A DNA stretch of 64,000 nt from 43-108 sp001915545 (GTDB lineage Bacteria; Bacteroidota; Bacteroidia; Bacteroidales; Bacteroidaceae), in contig CABUGV010000002.1 in the NCBI GenBank assembly GCA_902491215.1, positions 114,963 to 178,962 on the forward strand. The letters are read 5' to 3'. Positions 37,370 to 46,058 of the stretch are shown here, piece by piece. The position numbers and the translations under genes were made by a program. The notes under the pieces are model-generated. The model had not been told where the DNA came from. It saw only the letters and a list, made by a program, of their open reading frames with translations, and did not search any database. Within the stretch, counting starts at the first letter, position 1; each line of letters opens with the position of its first letter.

Positions 37370-38563
37370 TCAAGATTTTCTGAATGCCAGATAATCCATG
37401 GTGCGCGTGCGTCCCAATGCAATCAGCATACATGTAAGCGAACAGAACGAACATATAACAAATATGACACCCGTAGAAGACATTATATCACCTATTCCTA
37501 CGAGCGGCGAAACTATTCCGCCGGCCGCAAAGCAGACTGCTCCGAGAAGCGCCGATGCCGTACCCGAATTGTCGCGCTGAGACTCCATGGCCAGTGCTGT
37601 GGTAGAAGTGAATGTCATTCCCATTGAGAAAAGAAGGAAAATCATGAGCAGTTCGTACACCACAAACGAACAGCCGGACGACATGGCAAAACACTGAACA
37701 ATTGAAACCACAGCCATTCCGCAGCATCCGGTCAAGGTGCAGCTTTCTGAATGACGGAACTTGACGGACAAGGCCGCAGCAACACCTATGACAACCGCAT
37801 TCAGACCGAAACAAAGGCTGAACGAGAAGGCTGAAAAACCATAATGCTCCTGCATGATGAAAGGCGATGAAGCTATGTTTGCAAACAATACACCTTGCGC
37901 AAAAGCCATCTGAAGCACGTAGCAAACGTATTGACGGTCATGCATCACCACACCGAAACTGCGAAGCGTGTCGGCCCATTTTACAGCCGAACGTGACTCG
38001 CGCGGCAATGATTCGCGGAATCTTATGCATCCCAGCAACAAGAATATGCCCAGAACAAGCAAGATGCAGAATATGCCCTTCCAGCCAATCACATCAGTAA
38101 GAAGTCCTCCGACAATCGGAGCCGCTACCGGAGCCACACCATTTATTGCACCTATCACGGCCAACATCTTTGCAAGCTCGCGACCTGAATATTTATCAGT
38201 TGCAACCGAACGAGATATGACAATGCCTCCTGCACCGGCTATGCCCTGAATCAGACGGAAGGCAACAAACTGCTGGATGTTCTGAGAAAACAGACACATT
38301 ACCGTAGATGCCAGAAACATCCACATGGCAACAAGCAACGGCGTGCGGCGTCCGTAGCGGTCGCTCAAAGGACCGAAAAACACCTGACCAACAGCCAGTC
38401 CTATCATACTCGTGGTCAAACCTAGCTGTACCATCGAAGACGACGTATTGAAGTACTCGCCCATCGAAGGCAGACTCGGCAGATACATATCAGTTACAAA
38501 CGGGCCGAAAGCGGTAAGCATGCCCAACAAAATAAGCAGAAATACCCTTGAATTTTCTTTCAT
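37370..38563 (-). CDS. MFS multidrug transporter, Bcr/CflA family
   Basis: 397 residues, 12 predicted helices. FGPFVTDMYLPSLPSMGEYF in helix 1 and GQVFFGPLSDRYGRRTPLL (motif A) are characteristic of the Bcr/CflA drug:H+ antiporters. Its stop lies 181 bp from the GH43 start, with no relationship to it. Several ORFs on the opposite strand are shadows. Confidence 0.88.
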   Translation of the reverse strand: MKENSRVFLLILLGMLTAFGPFVTDMYLPSLPSMGEYFNTSSSMVQLGLTTSMIGLAVGQVFFGPLSDRYGRRTPLLVAMWMFLASTVMCLFSQNIQQFVAFRLIQGIAGAGGIVISRSVATDKYSGRELAKMLAVIGAINGVAPVAAPIVGGLLTDVIGWKGIFCILLVLGIFLLLGCIRFRESLPRESRSAVKWADTLRSFGVVMHDRQYVCYVLQMAFAQGVLFANIASSPFIMQEHYGFSAFSFSLCFGLNAVVIGVAAALSVKFRHSESCTLTGCCGMAVVSIVQCFAMSSGCSFVVYELLMIFLLFSMGMTFTSTTALAMESQRDNSGTASALLGAVCFAAGGIVSPLVGIGDIMSSTGVIFVICSFCSLTCMLIALGRTRTMDYLAFRKS

Positions 38564-38859
38564 TCAAAATCCTCCTAAATCTAAAAACCTTTTACCTTTT
38601 TTCTTTGTAGTCCATAAAGTTTATCGCCTAATGCGTCTGCATGCGTTCCGTACCATGATAAACCACGGCGTACGACACAAGACACATACTATCCTGTAAT
38701 ACAGACGTTTACACTTCACGGATCAAATTTTATGCAAATGTACTGATGAATTTTTTCAGATGCAAATCAACAGAGCCGTATATGCAGCATTTATTGACAA
38801 TCTTTCACTGTAATAAATTAAAAATCCACAAAAAATGACTGAAACAGCGCATGAACCTT

Positions 38860-38947
38860 GAGCGCCTGCATACAGAATTACGAGCGCTCGCAATTACAAA
38901 CGCGGGCGCTCAAAATTTTTGCCACGAGCGCCTGTGCCGTGAAAAAC
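38860..38947 (+). repeat. 22-bp periodic intergenic repeat, locus 3 (four units)
   Basis: Units at 38860-38881, 38882-38903, 38904-38925 and 38926-38947 begin GAGCGCCTGCAT, GAGCGCTCGCAA, GGGCGCTCAAAA and GAGCGCCTGTGC. The array lies in the 505-bp divergent gap between the Bcr/CflA pump and the nitroreductase; the rest of that gap is AT-rich with no gene. Confidence 0.7.
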
Positions 38948-39010
38948 AAGAGCCGGCAGGAAATACTGTGAATTACTCCGGCATCAATCTATCTCATGCT
39001 GTTTTATTGC

Positions 39011-39018
39011 TAAATTTG
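39011..39018 (+). promoter_or_regulatory. -7 box TAAATTTG for the nitroreductase
   Basis: TAAATTTG fits TAnnTTTG and ends 50 bp before the ATG. Confidence 0.45.
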
Positions 39019-39068
39019 CAGTCACAGCATACTGAACAGTTTCATCAAAAAAACAAAAATTATAAAAC

Positions 39069-39710
39069 ATGAAAAAAGCGACAGTATTTTTATCATTGGT
39101 TTCAGCAATACTGATAAGCTGCGGCCCGACTTCAGAAGCACCTGAAGCCAACAGCACTACAAGCAAAGATGCAGTAATTGAAAACATCATGTCGAGAAGA
39201 AGCATCAGAAAATACAAGAATGAGGCTATCGACTCTACATCGATGAGGGAGATACTGACATGCGGAATACAGGCACCAAACGGACAAGGCCGTGAATCTT
39301 GGGAAATAAGAGTGGTGAACGACAAAGAACTTATTGACCGCATCGACAGCGCATACAGCGACTATGCCGAAAACACCATGAAAACCGGCAAGCCTACAAG
39401 AAAGGCTTCATACGGCGCACCGGCACTTGTGTTCATTGCATACGACACAACTTACGACCTTTCGCAGGTTGACTGCGGACTGCTGGGCGAAAACATGATT
39501 CTTGCAGCCAACTCCATGGGCATAGGTTCATGTTGTCTCGGCGGACTATGCAGATTTATAAACTCCGAAGAAGGAGCTGAAATACTGCAGAAGCTCAAAC
39601 TTCCGTCAACCCACAAACTGCTGTACGCTATAGCATTCGGATATCCCGACGAAAAACCTGCTCAGAAAACCAGAAACTGGGACCGCATACAATTCATAGA
39701 AAACAACTGA
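39069..39710 (+). CDS. Nitroreductase-family lipoprotein
   Basis: 213 residues. The nitroreductase fold is seen in IMSRRSIRKYKNEAID (FMN phosphate-binding Arg-x-Ser-x-Arg), IQAPNGQGRESWEIRVV, and GLLGENMILAANSMGIGSCCLGG. The start is unusual for this family: a lipoprotein signal ending LISCG (Cys18) precedes the domain, so the enzyme would sit on the outer face of the inner membrane or on the outer membrane. Flavin enzymes of this family reduce nitro compounds or quinones with NAD(P)H, which is not available outside, so the electron donor is unclear. Confidence 0.85.
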   Translation: MKKATVFLSLVSAILISCGPTSEAPEANSTTSKDAVIENIMSRRSIRKYKNEAIDSTSMREILTCGIQAPNGQGRESWEIRVVNDKELIDRIDSAYSDYAENTMKTGKPTRKASYGAPALVFIAYDTTYDLSQVDCGLLGENMILAANSMGIGSCCLGGLCRFINSEEGAEILQKLKLPSTHKLLYAIAFGYPDEKPAQKTRNWDRIQFIENN

Positions 39711-39721
39711 CAGAAATATTT

Positions 39722-39771
39722 AAAAAACGATTGCCGGATGCAGACATCAGTGCATCCGGCAATCGTTTTTT
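39722..39771. terminator. Bidirectional terminator between nitroreductase and tandem esterase
   Basis: A perfect 21-bp stem (AAAAAACGATTGCCGGATGC and complement) with an 8-nt loop, A tract on one side and T tract on the other, between convergent genes. Confidence 0.88.
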
Positions 39772-39794
39772 AAGGATGATACATTTATAATTTT

Positions 39795-41564
39795 TCAAAG
39801 TCTTTTCTGTGCACGCAGGAAATCAGCTATTCTGTCCAACCACGTGTAGCTTCCTGTGCCTGGGCTGGCAGAGCGCTGGAAACAATGGTTGCGCAAAGCC
39901 AAAGTGTGCAGTTCGGACTGTATTCCCATACTGCGCATCTTCTCCCAAACTTTTACAGAACCCATAGGCGAATAAACATCGGCATCGCCATGTATGAAAA
40001 GCATTGGAGCTGTCTTGAAGTCAAAGCTGAAGTCTGGCACAATCACGGCATTGTCGTCATTACCCTTTCTGGAATTCTGACCGTTGATGCCGTCTGTCAG
40101 CACGTATGCCGGATAAATGCCTATACCCCACTGAACATTGCAAGGCAGTTTGTCAATCTCATCTATCGGAAGATAAGAGTTGTGCATAGAAGATGTTACT
40201 CCCATCAAAGTCAGATGGCCACCGGCAGAACTTCCCATGATACCTATCTGATTAGGGTCCAATCGGTAGCTTTCGGCCTGAGAACGGACAATACGTATTG
40301 TGCGCTGCAGATCCTCCCATGCAGTGACATGTTTGGCCAGTCCTTTTGGACGTGGTGTGCGATAACGCAGAGTTACGACCGTCATTCCGAGATTGTTGAG
40401 ATAGCGTCGTGCTGGAGCAACCTCAAAGTCATCAGGGTTGTTGGCTTCATAAGAGCCACCGCTGTATATAATCTGAATAGCTTTTGTCTTCAAAACTTTA
40501 GGGAAATGCCACTCAATATACGGCACAAGCTGATGCTCCTGAGCATTAGGCATCTTACCTTCCGGCCAGACGTTCAGTTTCACCACTTCCCTGCGGTCCT
40601 CATCGCTGGCAAATCGGCTCTTCAAGTTGACTTCAGCTTCCGGCTTGCCCATTATGCCGATCTGGCGCAGAAACTCCACACCTCTTTCCAAACCGTATGC
40701 TCCGTGGCCTGCATTCGGATAAAGATGAAGTTCTGCAGGAATATTCATTGTGCGCAACTTTCTGTAAATAAGTGTACTGCCGTTAGGCGAATATATATCA
40801 GCTCCTCCATGATGAAGACTCATAGGGCAGGTCTTTTCGTCAAAACGGAAACATTCCGACAAACGTACATCCGGTCCGTATCCCTGCATCCAAGCAGGAG
40901 TTCCTTTTTCACCATCTGTTGTGACATAAGCCGGCGCATTCAATATTGCAAAATTGATGTGGCAAGGCACAGAATCAAGTTTGTCTACAGGCTTGTATGC
41001 TCTGCTCTGCGAATTAGCGGCAAGCAGCAAGGCAAGATGTGAACCGGCAGACATGGATGTCACTCCAATCTTTTCTGCATCAAAACCACGTTTCTTTGCT
41101 TCGTTTCTGACCATACGCACAGCACGCTGTCCGTCCTCCCAAGCGGTATGATATATAGGCAAGCCTACAGGACGAGGTGTGCGGTAAACAAAATTTACAC
41201 ATTGAAAACCAAGCTTTGTGAATGTTTCTCTCCAAAGTTTGATAAGATTCACGTCGCAGCAGTTTTCATACGAACCGCCAGAAATGAGTATCATGCAACA
41301 ACCGTTTGCAACAGCCGGATCGGGCTTTTCGAACCATTCGAGATAGGCAATACGATGTTTTTCGGGTTTGAATTTGCTGTCGGATGTTTCATCCGTCATT
41401 GCAGCAATCTGATGCTCCTGGGCATCCGGCATCTTACCCGAAGGCCAAACCTGTTCACGGTCTCTTGCAACACCCTGCAAAGCACAGAGCAGACCCACAA
41501 CCGTCACTATCAACCTGATACGTTTGACTTTCTCAAACGCTGATAACTTGAAATGTGTTTTCAT
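39795..41564 (-). CDS. Secreted esterase with two tandem alpha/beta-hydrolase domains
   Basis: 589 residues with an N-terminal export signal (IRLIVTVVGLLCALQGVARD). Two homologous alpha/beta-hydrolase domains follow, each introduced by a 'VWP.GKMP.AQEHQ' segment. Domain 1 (about 45-310) has nucleophile Ser in TSMSAGSHLALLL, Asp in GGADIYSPNGS and His in NAGHGAYG. Domain 2 (about 330-585) has GSSAGGHLTLMG, GDADVYSPMGS and His in LRNHCFQ. Both triads look complete. The domains resemble BD-FAE/Axe-type carbohydrate esterases of Bacteroidota. Plant-polysaccharide deacetylation is plausible but not proven. Confidence 0.83.
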   Translation of the reverse strand: MKTHFKLSAFEKVKRIRLIVTVVGLLCALQGVARDREQVWPSGKMPDAQEHQIAAMTDETSDSKFKPEKHRIAYLEWFEKPDPAVANGCCMILISGGSYENCCDVNLIKLWRETFTKLGFQCVNFVYRTPRPVGLPIYHTAWEDGQRAVRMVRNEAKKRGFDAEKIGVTSMSAGSHLALLLAANSQSRAYKPVDKLDSVPCHINFAILNAPAYVTTDGEKGTPAWMQGYGPDVRLSECFRFDEKTCPMSLHHGGADIYSPNGSTLIYRKLRTMNIPAELHLYPNAGHGAYGLERGVEFLRQIGIMGKPEAEVNLKSRFASDEDRREVVKLNVWPEGKMPNAQEHQLVPYIEWHFPKVLKTKAIQIIYSGGSYEANNPDDFEVAPARRYLNNLGMTVVTLRYRTPRPKGLAKHVTAWEDLQRTIRIVRSQAESYRLDPNQIGIMGSSAGGHLTLMGVTSSMHNSYLPIDEIDKLPCNVQWGIGIYPAYVLTDGINGQNSRKGNDDNAVIVPDFSFDFKTAPMLFIHGDADVYSPMGSVKVWEKMRSMGIQSELHTLALRNHCFQRSASPGTGSYTWLDRIADFLRAQKRL

Positions 41565-41897
41565 AAATATTAAAGCTTTAATATGTAAATAATAAAATAT
41601 CGATGTTTAAAAACACATATTATATATAAATGAATCATGTAACTATGATATGCTTACTTATAATATTGTTCCTATGACTATCAGTATTTTGTTTTTCATA
41701 ATATCTGATATTGAACAATAATGATACAAAGATAAACAAATAATCAACCGAGAAACCAATATTTTCCGGATAACAAAATTTAAATCATCGCAAATGCTTC
41801 AAATTTGCAACAACCACGACAACTGCAAACACAAGTAATAACTTTATAAATAACTGTAAAACAAATAAGAGCAAAAAATTCGTATCATAAAAAATAA
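41565..41897. other. AT-rich gap upstream of the esterase
   Basis: About 330 bp of AT-rich sequence between divergent genes. I see no ORF, repeat or clear minus-strand promoter in it. Confidence 0.4.
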
Positions 41898-41905
41898 TAA
41901 CTTTG
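41898..41905 (+). promoter_or_regulatory. -7 box TAACTTTG with long leader for the TlpA-like gene
   Basis: TAACTTTG fits TAnnTTTG. The ATG is 231 bp downstream, giving a long leader that contains two adjacent hairpins (41988-42014 and 42015-42036). Confidence 0.45.
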
Positions 41906-41987
41906 CGGATGTCGGGAAGCTTAAATCCGGAAAAGCATACATTACAGTTTTGGACAGATACAACGGATTGTACCAGATATAATTTAT

Positions 41988-42036
41988 GATATTGTCAGGC
42001 TCAAAAACAATATCACCGCCAAAATAGAACGGCGGT
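41988..42036 (+). promoter_or_regulatory. Two adjacent hairpins in the TlpA-like leader
   Basis: GATATTGT pairs with ACAATATC (41988-41995 with 42007-42014), and immediately next ACCGCC pairs with GGCGGT (42015-42020 with 42031-42036). There is no T run after them, so they are not ordinary terminators. Confidence 0.4.
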
Positions 42037-42136
42037 CAAAATGTTTATATTCTGAAAACAAAATCTTTCACATAAAATCCATAGAACAAACAATTTATAA
42101 AATCAACAAAAGTAATTCTAAATCAAAAACTAAAAA

Positions 42137-43258
42137 ATGAGAAATTTCAGTAAACTGGCATTGATTGCCTTAGTCGCAAGTGCATGTACCAGCCAAAACG
42201 GCAGCAAGCTTACAGGCGAAATCACAGGTCTCACAAACGATACTGTCTTGGTTTTCGCCAACGATCCTGTAGCAGGACAGACTGTAGAAATCGACACAGT
42301 ACCAGTGGTTGACAACAAATTTGCAGTCACCTTGCCCGACTCTTCCGTACTTCTGCTTTATATCATAGAGAAGCCTGCCGGCAATGGAGCAATGCGCATG
42401 GCAACAAATCCTCCTTTCGTATTCATGCCTGGCGATGAAATGAAAGTAACAGGAGATATCACCGATCTCAAGGCTTCAGGAACAGAAATATACGACAATC
42501 TCGCAAAAGCTGTAAACGTCACAGCTGTTGAAGAAAAAATAAAGGCTGTAGGCGAGAAACTGACAGAAGCTTACAAGAACAATGAGGAAAAAGTCATAGA
42601 CTCACTGAGCAATATTGTTCAAGGTCTGTATGAGGATCTGAGCAAGGAAAAGCTTGAATTCATAAAGAACAATCCAAACTCGTTGGTTTCAGGATATCTT
42701 TATCAGGGCATGAAAAGCATTGACGGTCTGGAAGCTGAAAAGATTCTGGGTGACAATGTGAAAAATAGTGCACTTGGAGGATTCATATCAAAGATAACTG
42801 AAAACTACAATCATCAGGCAGCTATAGACAAGGCCAGCGAGAACATCAAAAGCGGAAAAATGGCTCCAGACTTCAAACTCAAGAATCTGAACAACGAAGA
42901 AATGTCACTTGCCTCATTCAAAGGTAAATATGTTTTACTCGACTTCTGGGGAACATGGTGCGGATGGTGCATAAAGGGTATTCCAGACATGAAGAAATAC
43001 TACGAAAAATATAAGGACAGAATGGAAATTGTGGGTATCTGCTGCGGCGACACAGAAGAAAAATGGAGAAATGGAGTGAAAAAGCATGAACTGCCTTGGA
43101 CCAACCTATTAAATGAAAAAGACAACGACATCACGACGATATATGCCATATCAGGATATCCAACCAAAATATTGATTGACCCTGATGGGAAAATCGTTGA
43201 TGTATTTGTAGGAGAATCAGAAGACCTTTACAATCGTCTTGACGAACTGTTCAAATAA
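42137..43258 (+). CDS. TlpA-like thiol-disulfide oxidoreductase with DUF4369-type N domain
   Basis: 373 residues. A signal peptide of lipoprotein form (LIALVASAC) precedes a beta-sandwich N domain (about 20-130, LTGEITGLTNDTVLVFAND, DUF4369 type), a helical linker, and a C-terminal thioredoxin fold with FWGTWCGWCIKGIPDMKKYY (Cys275-x-x-Cys278) and the cis-Pro loop ISGYPTKILIDPDG. Proteins of this build act in the periplasm in reducing or exchanging disulfides, for instance in cytochrome maturation; partner unknown. The gene is alone and ends in a terminator. Confidence 0.87.
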   Translation: MRNFSKLALIALVASACTSQNGSKLTGEITGLTNDTVLVFANDPVAGQTVEIDTVPVVDNKFAVTLPDSSVLLLYIIEKPAGNGAMRMATNPPFVFMPGDEMKVTGDITDLKASGTEIYDNLAKAVNVTAVEEKIKAVGEKLTEAYKNNEEKVIDSLSNIVQGLYEDLSKEKLEFIKNNPNSLVSGYLYQGMKSIDGLEAEKILGDNVKNSALGGFISKITENYNHQAAIDKASENIKSGKMAPDFKLKNLNNEEMSLASFKGKYVLLDFWGTWCGWCIKGIPDMKKYYEKYKDRMEIVGICCGDTEEKWRNGVKKHELPWTNLLNEKDNDITTIYAISGYPTKILIDPDGKIVDVFVGESEDLYNRLDELFK

Positions 43259-43283
43259 AGTTTCAACGACAAAATAAAGCAAA

Positions 43284-43325
43284 GGAAACCGGCTGACTGT
43301 ATTACAGAGTTGCCGGTTTCTTTTA
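43284..43325 (+). terminator. Terminator after the TlpA-like gene
   Basis: A 9-bp stem (GAAACCGGC with GCCGGTTTC) followed by TTTT, 25 bp past the stop. Confidence 0.7.
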
Positions 43326-43408
43326 TATTTTGTATTTATGGTTTTCATAACAGCCAAACGTGCAATCAACTGTCTAAGCTTATTGGACGCCGGACTTTGT
43401 TTTTTTAC

Positions 43409-43416
43409 TAATTTTG
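43409..43416 (+). promoter_or_regulatory. -7 box TAATTTTG for the EamA transporter
   Basis: TAATTTTG fits TAnnTTTG and ends 30 bp before the ATG at 43447, which supports that start over the upstream in-frame codon at 43414. Confidence 0.45.
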
Positions 43417-43446
43417 CAACCGTTTTGTAAATCTCAAAGTAAAAAA

Positions 43447-44337
43447 ATGAAATCTATAAGTAAAAATGCCATCATCGGCTACCCGGCAGGAATAATAACC
43501 GGTATAACATACGGACTGAATCCACTGTTCGCACTCCCTCTCATCAAGGAAGGTGCTTCCATAGAATCCATCCTGTTCTTCCGTTACACCATTTCCGTTC
43601 TTTTGTTGGGCGCGTTTCTTCTCTTGAGCCGGCAAAGCTTCAGAATAACAAGTAAACAAGCCGGAATCCTGCTTGTACTCGGATTGCTCTATACATCAAG
43701 CAGCATATTCCTATTCGATGCATTCAAGTATATCGCATCAGGACTAGCTACGGCCCTCATATTTCTTTATCCTGTTCTTGTGGCCATAATCATGGTCTTT
43801 CTGAAAGTTATCCCTTCATGGCCTGTATGGCTGTCCATATTTCTTACATTTGCCGGTGTGGTCATCATGACGCAAAGCGACTCCACACAAACTGTCAGCC
43901 CGCTAGGTATCATCCTTTCTTTGGGAGGAGCATTGGTCTACGCCATGTTTATCGTAATAATCAACCATAGCAAAACCATAAAGAACATTTCCAACAGCCT
44001 ACTGACATTCTATGCTTTGAGCGTCGGTGCTGTGGTCTTTTTTATAAAGATTCTTATGTCTGATACAGAAATCACCACAGGCCTTGAAAACAACATGGCA
44101 TGGATGAATCTCATAGGACTTGCCATACTACCTACCATTGTTTCAACAGCCATGCTGGCCGTAGCGACCAGAAACATCGGTGCTACAAAAGCCTCTGTCC
44201 TCGGCGTATTCGAACCAATAACAGCAATCCTTATCGGTTCATTAATTTTTGGAGAACAAATTACCACAAACATCATTGTAGGCATATTAATATCAATGGC
44301 TGCAGTGACATTTATGATAGCCAAGACAAAAAGGTAA
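43447..44337 (+). CDS. EamA/DMT-family transporter
   Basis: 296 residues from ATG 43447, ten predicted helices in two EamA repeats (GITYGLNPLFALPLIKEGASIESILFFRYTIS in repeat 1, read in parts; LGAVVYAMF-like LGGALVYAMFIVII in repeat 2; VLGVFEPITAILIGSLIFGE near the end). Drug/metabolite exporters of this family often carry amino acids or nucleotides, but the substrate is not readable. A terminator follows. Confidence 0.87.
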   Translation: MKSISKNAIIGYPAGIITGITYGLNPLFALPLIKEGASIESILFFRYTISVLLLGAFLLLSRQSFRITSKQAGILLVLGLLYTSSSIFLFDAFKYIASGLATALIFLYPVLVAIIMVFLKVIPSWPVWLSIFLTFAGVVIMTQSDSTQTVSPLGIILSLGGALVYAMFIVIINHSKTIKNISNSLLTFYALSVGAVVFFIKILMSDTEITTGLENNMAWMNLIGLAILPTIVSTAMLAVATRNIGATKASVLGVFEPITAILIGSLIFGEQITTNIIVGILISMAAVTFMIAKTKR

Positions 44338-44359
44338 AAACAAATTCAGAATATATGCT

Positions 44360-44398
44360 AAAAGGTACAGGCATAATAAAAAACGTCTGTACCTTTTT
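44360..44398 (+). terminator. Terminator after the EamA transporter
   Basis: An 11-bp stem (AAAAGGTACAG with CTGTACCTTTT) and a T tract, 22 bp past the stop. Confidence 0.8.
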
Positions 44399-44441
44399 AT
44401 AATTTTGTCTCAGCAGCTTAGCAACAATAGTTCAACACGAT

Positions 44442-44612
44442 ATGAAATTAAAATGCAGCGTCTATGAAGTTCTCCAAATCCTAGGAATCTATCTGACCGA
44501 CAAAATACACTTCAGTGACTTGTTCGACAAATCGAATTTCAAAATGTCAAGGAGCAATATAATTCAAGTAAACCGAATTTATTTAATTTGTAACCTTGTC
44601 CATTTTTAGTAG
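44442..44612 (+). pseudogene. C-terminal remnant of an IS4-like transposase
   Basis: A 56-codon frame reads MKLKCSVYEVLQILGIYLTD, then KIHFSDLFDKSNF. The 'VYEVLQIL.I.LTDKT...LFDK.NF' stretch is, from memory, like the C-terminal end of Bacteroidota IS4-type transposases. Nothing of the catalytic domain is left and the last 20 codons no longer match. The neighbouring AT-rich zone holds further mobile-element debris, which supports the reading. Confidence 0.45.
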
Positions 44613-44646
44613 ACAATAGTGATCGTATAACACAAGAGAATCACAA

Positions 44647-45102
44647 TTATTTACATTTGCTATATTTCAGATAAATCATATCTTTTAATTGTTTGCCATC
44701 TTCAAAAATCGGATGATCATAATTATCAATAAAAAAATTGGGTATCCGATGTGAATACTCAAATCCGCAATTCTTGTAAAAAGATAAGGTTATAGGAGAG
44801 TCTCCAGTTCCAACAAGCATTGTATGACATCGTTCCTTATAATGTTCCAAAAGAAAACATATCAGCTTTTTCCCATACCCTTGACGCTGAAACTGCGTAT
44901 AGACAGCAATACTTTTGATTTCGTATATACCTTCACCTTCTTCTGTCACAACGCACGAAGCCTTAACTTCCTCATTATCAACTAAGACAAACATATCCCC
45001 ACGTTCCAAATAACGGTCAATCATGGACTCTTGTTCATCAGCAAGGAGTAGTAAATCAAGATATTGCTTTTTATTGCAAAAAATAGGATATATATTTATC
45101 AT
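44647..45102 (-). CDS. GNAT-family N-acetyltransferase
   Basis: 151 residues. The acetyl-CoA-binding motif A is present: IYEIKSIAVYTQFQRQGYGKKLICFLLEHY (Q/R-x-x-G-x-G). The C-terminal FYKNCGFEYSHRIPNFF is typical of the YhbS/Yncase-like branch. The C-terminal residues suggest a small-molecule or N-terminal substrate, not determined. It lies in the AT-rich zone and may be accessory. No operon partner. Confidence 0.87.
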   Translation of the reverse strand: MINIYPIFCNKKQYLDLLLLADEQESMIDRYLERGDMFVLVDNEEVKASCVVTEEGEGIYEIKSIAVYTQFQRQGYGKKLICFLLEHYKERCHTMLVGTGDSPITLSFYKNCGFEYSHRIPNFFIDNYDHPIFEDGKQLKDMIYLKYSKCK

Positions 45103-45105
45103 AGT

Positions 45106-45120
45106 GATATTCAGTAAATG
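45106..45120. mobile_element. 15-bp match to an IS terminus
   Basis: GATATTCAGTAAATG is identical to the outer end of the IS that begins at 63634 in the same orientation. Beyond it only a loose A-rich similarity remains. It could be a footprint of a lost copy. Confidence 0.3.
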
Positions 45121-45129
45121 ATAAAAAAT

Positions 45130-45177
45130 AAGTCAACTAATTATATACTCAAAGTATTGCAAACTAGTTGACTTTTT
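45130..45177. terminator. Bidirectional hairpin upstream of the GNAT gene
   Basis: AAGTCAACTA pairs with TAGTTGACTT (10 bp), with A-rich and T-rich flanks. It lies just upstream of the GNAT start and downstream of nothing evident, so its job is unclear. Confidence 0.5.
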
Positions 45178-45309
45178 CGAGGAAGTGTTTTAAAATCATA
45201 TTTGTCATTTCAACCACGTCAGTAAGTTAGTCTTTATCACAACTCACCAAAATGACGATGCTTACCTATGCCACTAAAGACATTTTTTAAAACATTCAGC
45301 ATGCATAGT

Positions 45310-45765
45310 CTATCTCTTAAAAGCATTAGAAATCTGTTCACCCACACGTTTGAGAGCACCTTTTATATCAGCATTTGCACTGATTCCAAGCGTAGAATAA
45401 GCACCTTGGCAAGATACTAAAGGGCGGTCAGTATTGAAATCTATAAAGTTGACTGTGACAACAGTTTCTTCTTGTCTCGCTGAAATGCCGAATTTGGCTA
45501 TCAATAAAGTTGATTGTTCCTCCGGAGTCAAATCGTGCATACGATACTGGCTTACCATGGTCAACCCCGATTTCTCAACAGCATCATACAATTGAATCTG
45601 ATACTGCACAAGTTCGGAAGGCATCCTATATGTATCATTGTCAATGACTGTAACATATTTGTATTTTGTCAAATCAGCACCTTGTGAAACCACAGATTTA
45701 GAAACAGTACAGCTTGCCAGAAGCATTGACAAAAACACAGAGAATATAAAAATACACTTTTTCAT
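45310..45765 (-). CDS. Small lipoprotein, function unknown
   Basis: 151 residues with a lipoprotein signal (FSVFLSMLLASC, Cys19). The mature part has a Tyr/Thr-rich beta-alpha pattern (YKYVTVIDNDTYRMPSELVQYQIQLYDAVEKSG...). I do not recognise a family. The 'KYVTVIDNDTYRMPSELVQYQI' start suggests a small alpha/beta fold like other uncharacterised Bacteroidota lipoproteins. Confidence 0.65.
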   Translation of the reverse strand: MKKCIFIFSVFLSMLLASCTVSKSVVSQGADLTKYKYVTVIDNDTYRMPSELVQYQIQLYDAVEKSGLTMVSQYRMHDLTPEEQSTLLIAKFGISARQEETVVTVNFIDFNTDRPLVSCQGAYSTLGISANADIKGALKRVGEQISNAFKR

Positions 45766-46058
45766 TACTTATTTTCTTGCGAATTAATAACCTATTAAAA
45801 ACGATTACAAAAATAGCGATAATATTCAGAGTTCAATTGCAACTATTTTAAATTATACCACAAGCCTTGATATTTCTAAGAATGTACCTCTTTTTGAGTT
45901 TGAAAAACGCAACAATTATTATTGTGCCCAATCTTATAAGTAATAGATATATTCCTACTATTTCATAAAAATGAAAAGGATTTTAACAGAATACTGAATG
46001 TACCTTTATTCATATACTTTTAATTTGGCACACTTACAATTTAACGCAACGACTTCAT
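45766..46058. other. AT-rich gap in the decayed mobile zone
   Basis: About 290 bp, strongly AT-rich, without a gene or repeat that I can support. Confidence 0.4.

Noticed and set aside
39885..41042. 385-residue plus-strand ORF opposite the tandem esterase
   Set aside because: It is a shadow of a gene with two complete catalytic triads.
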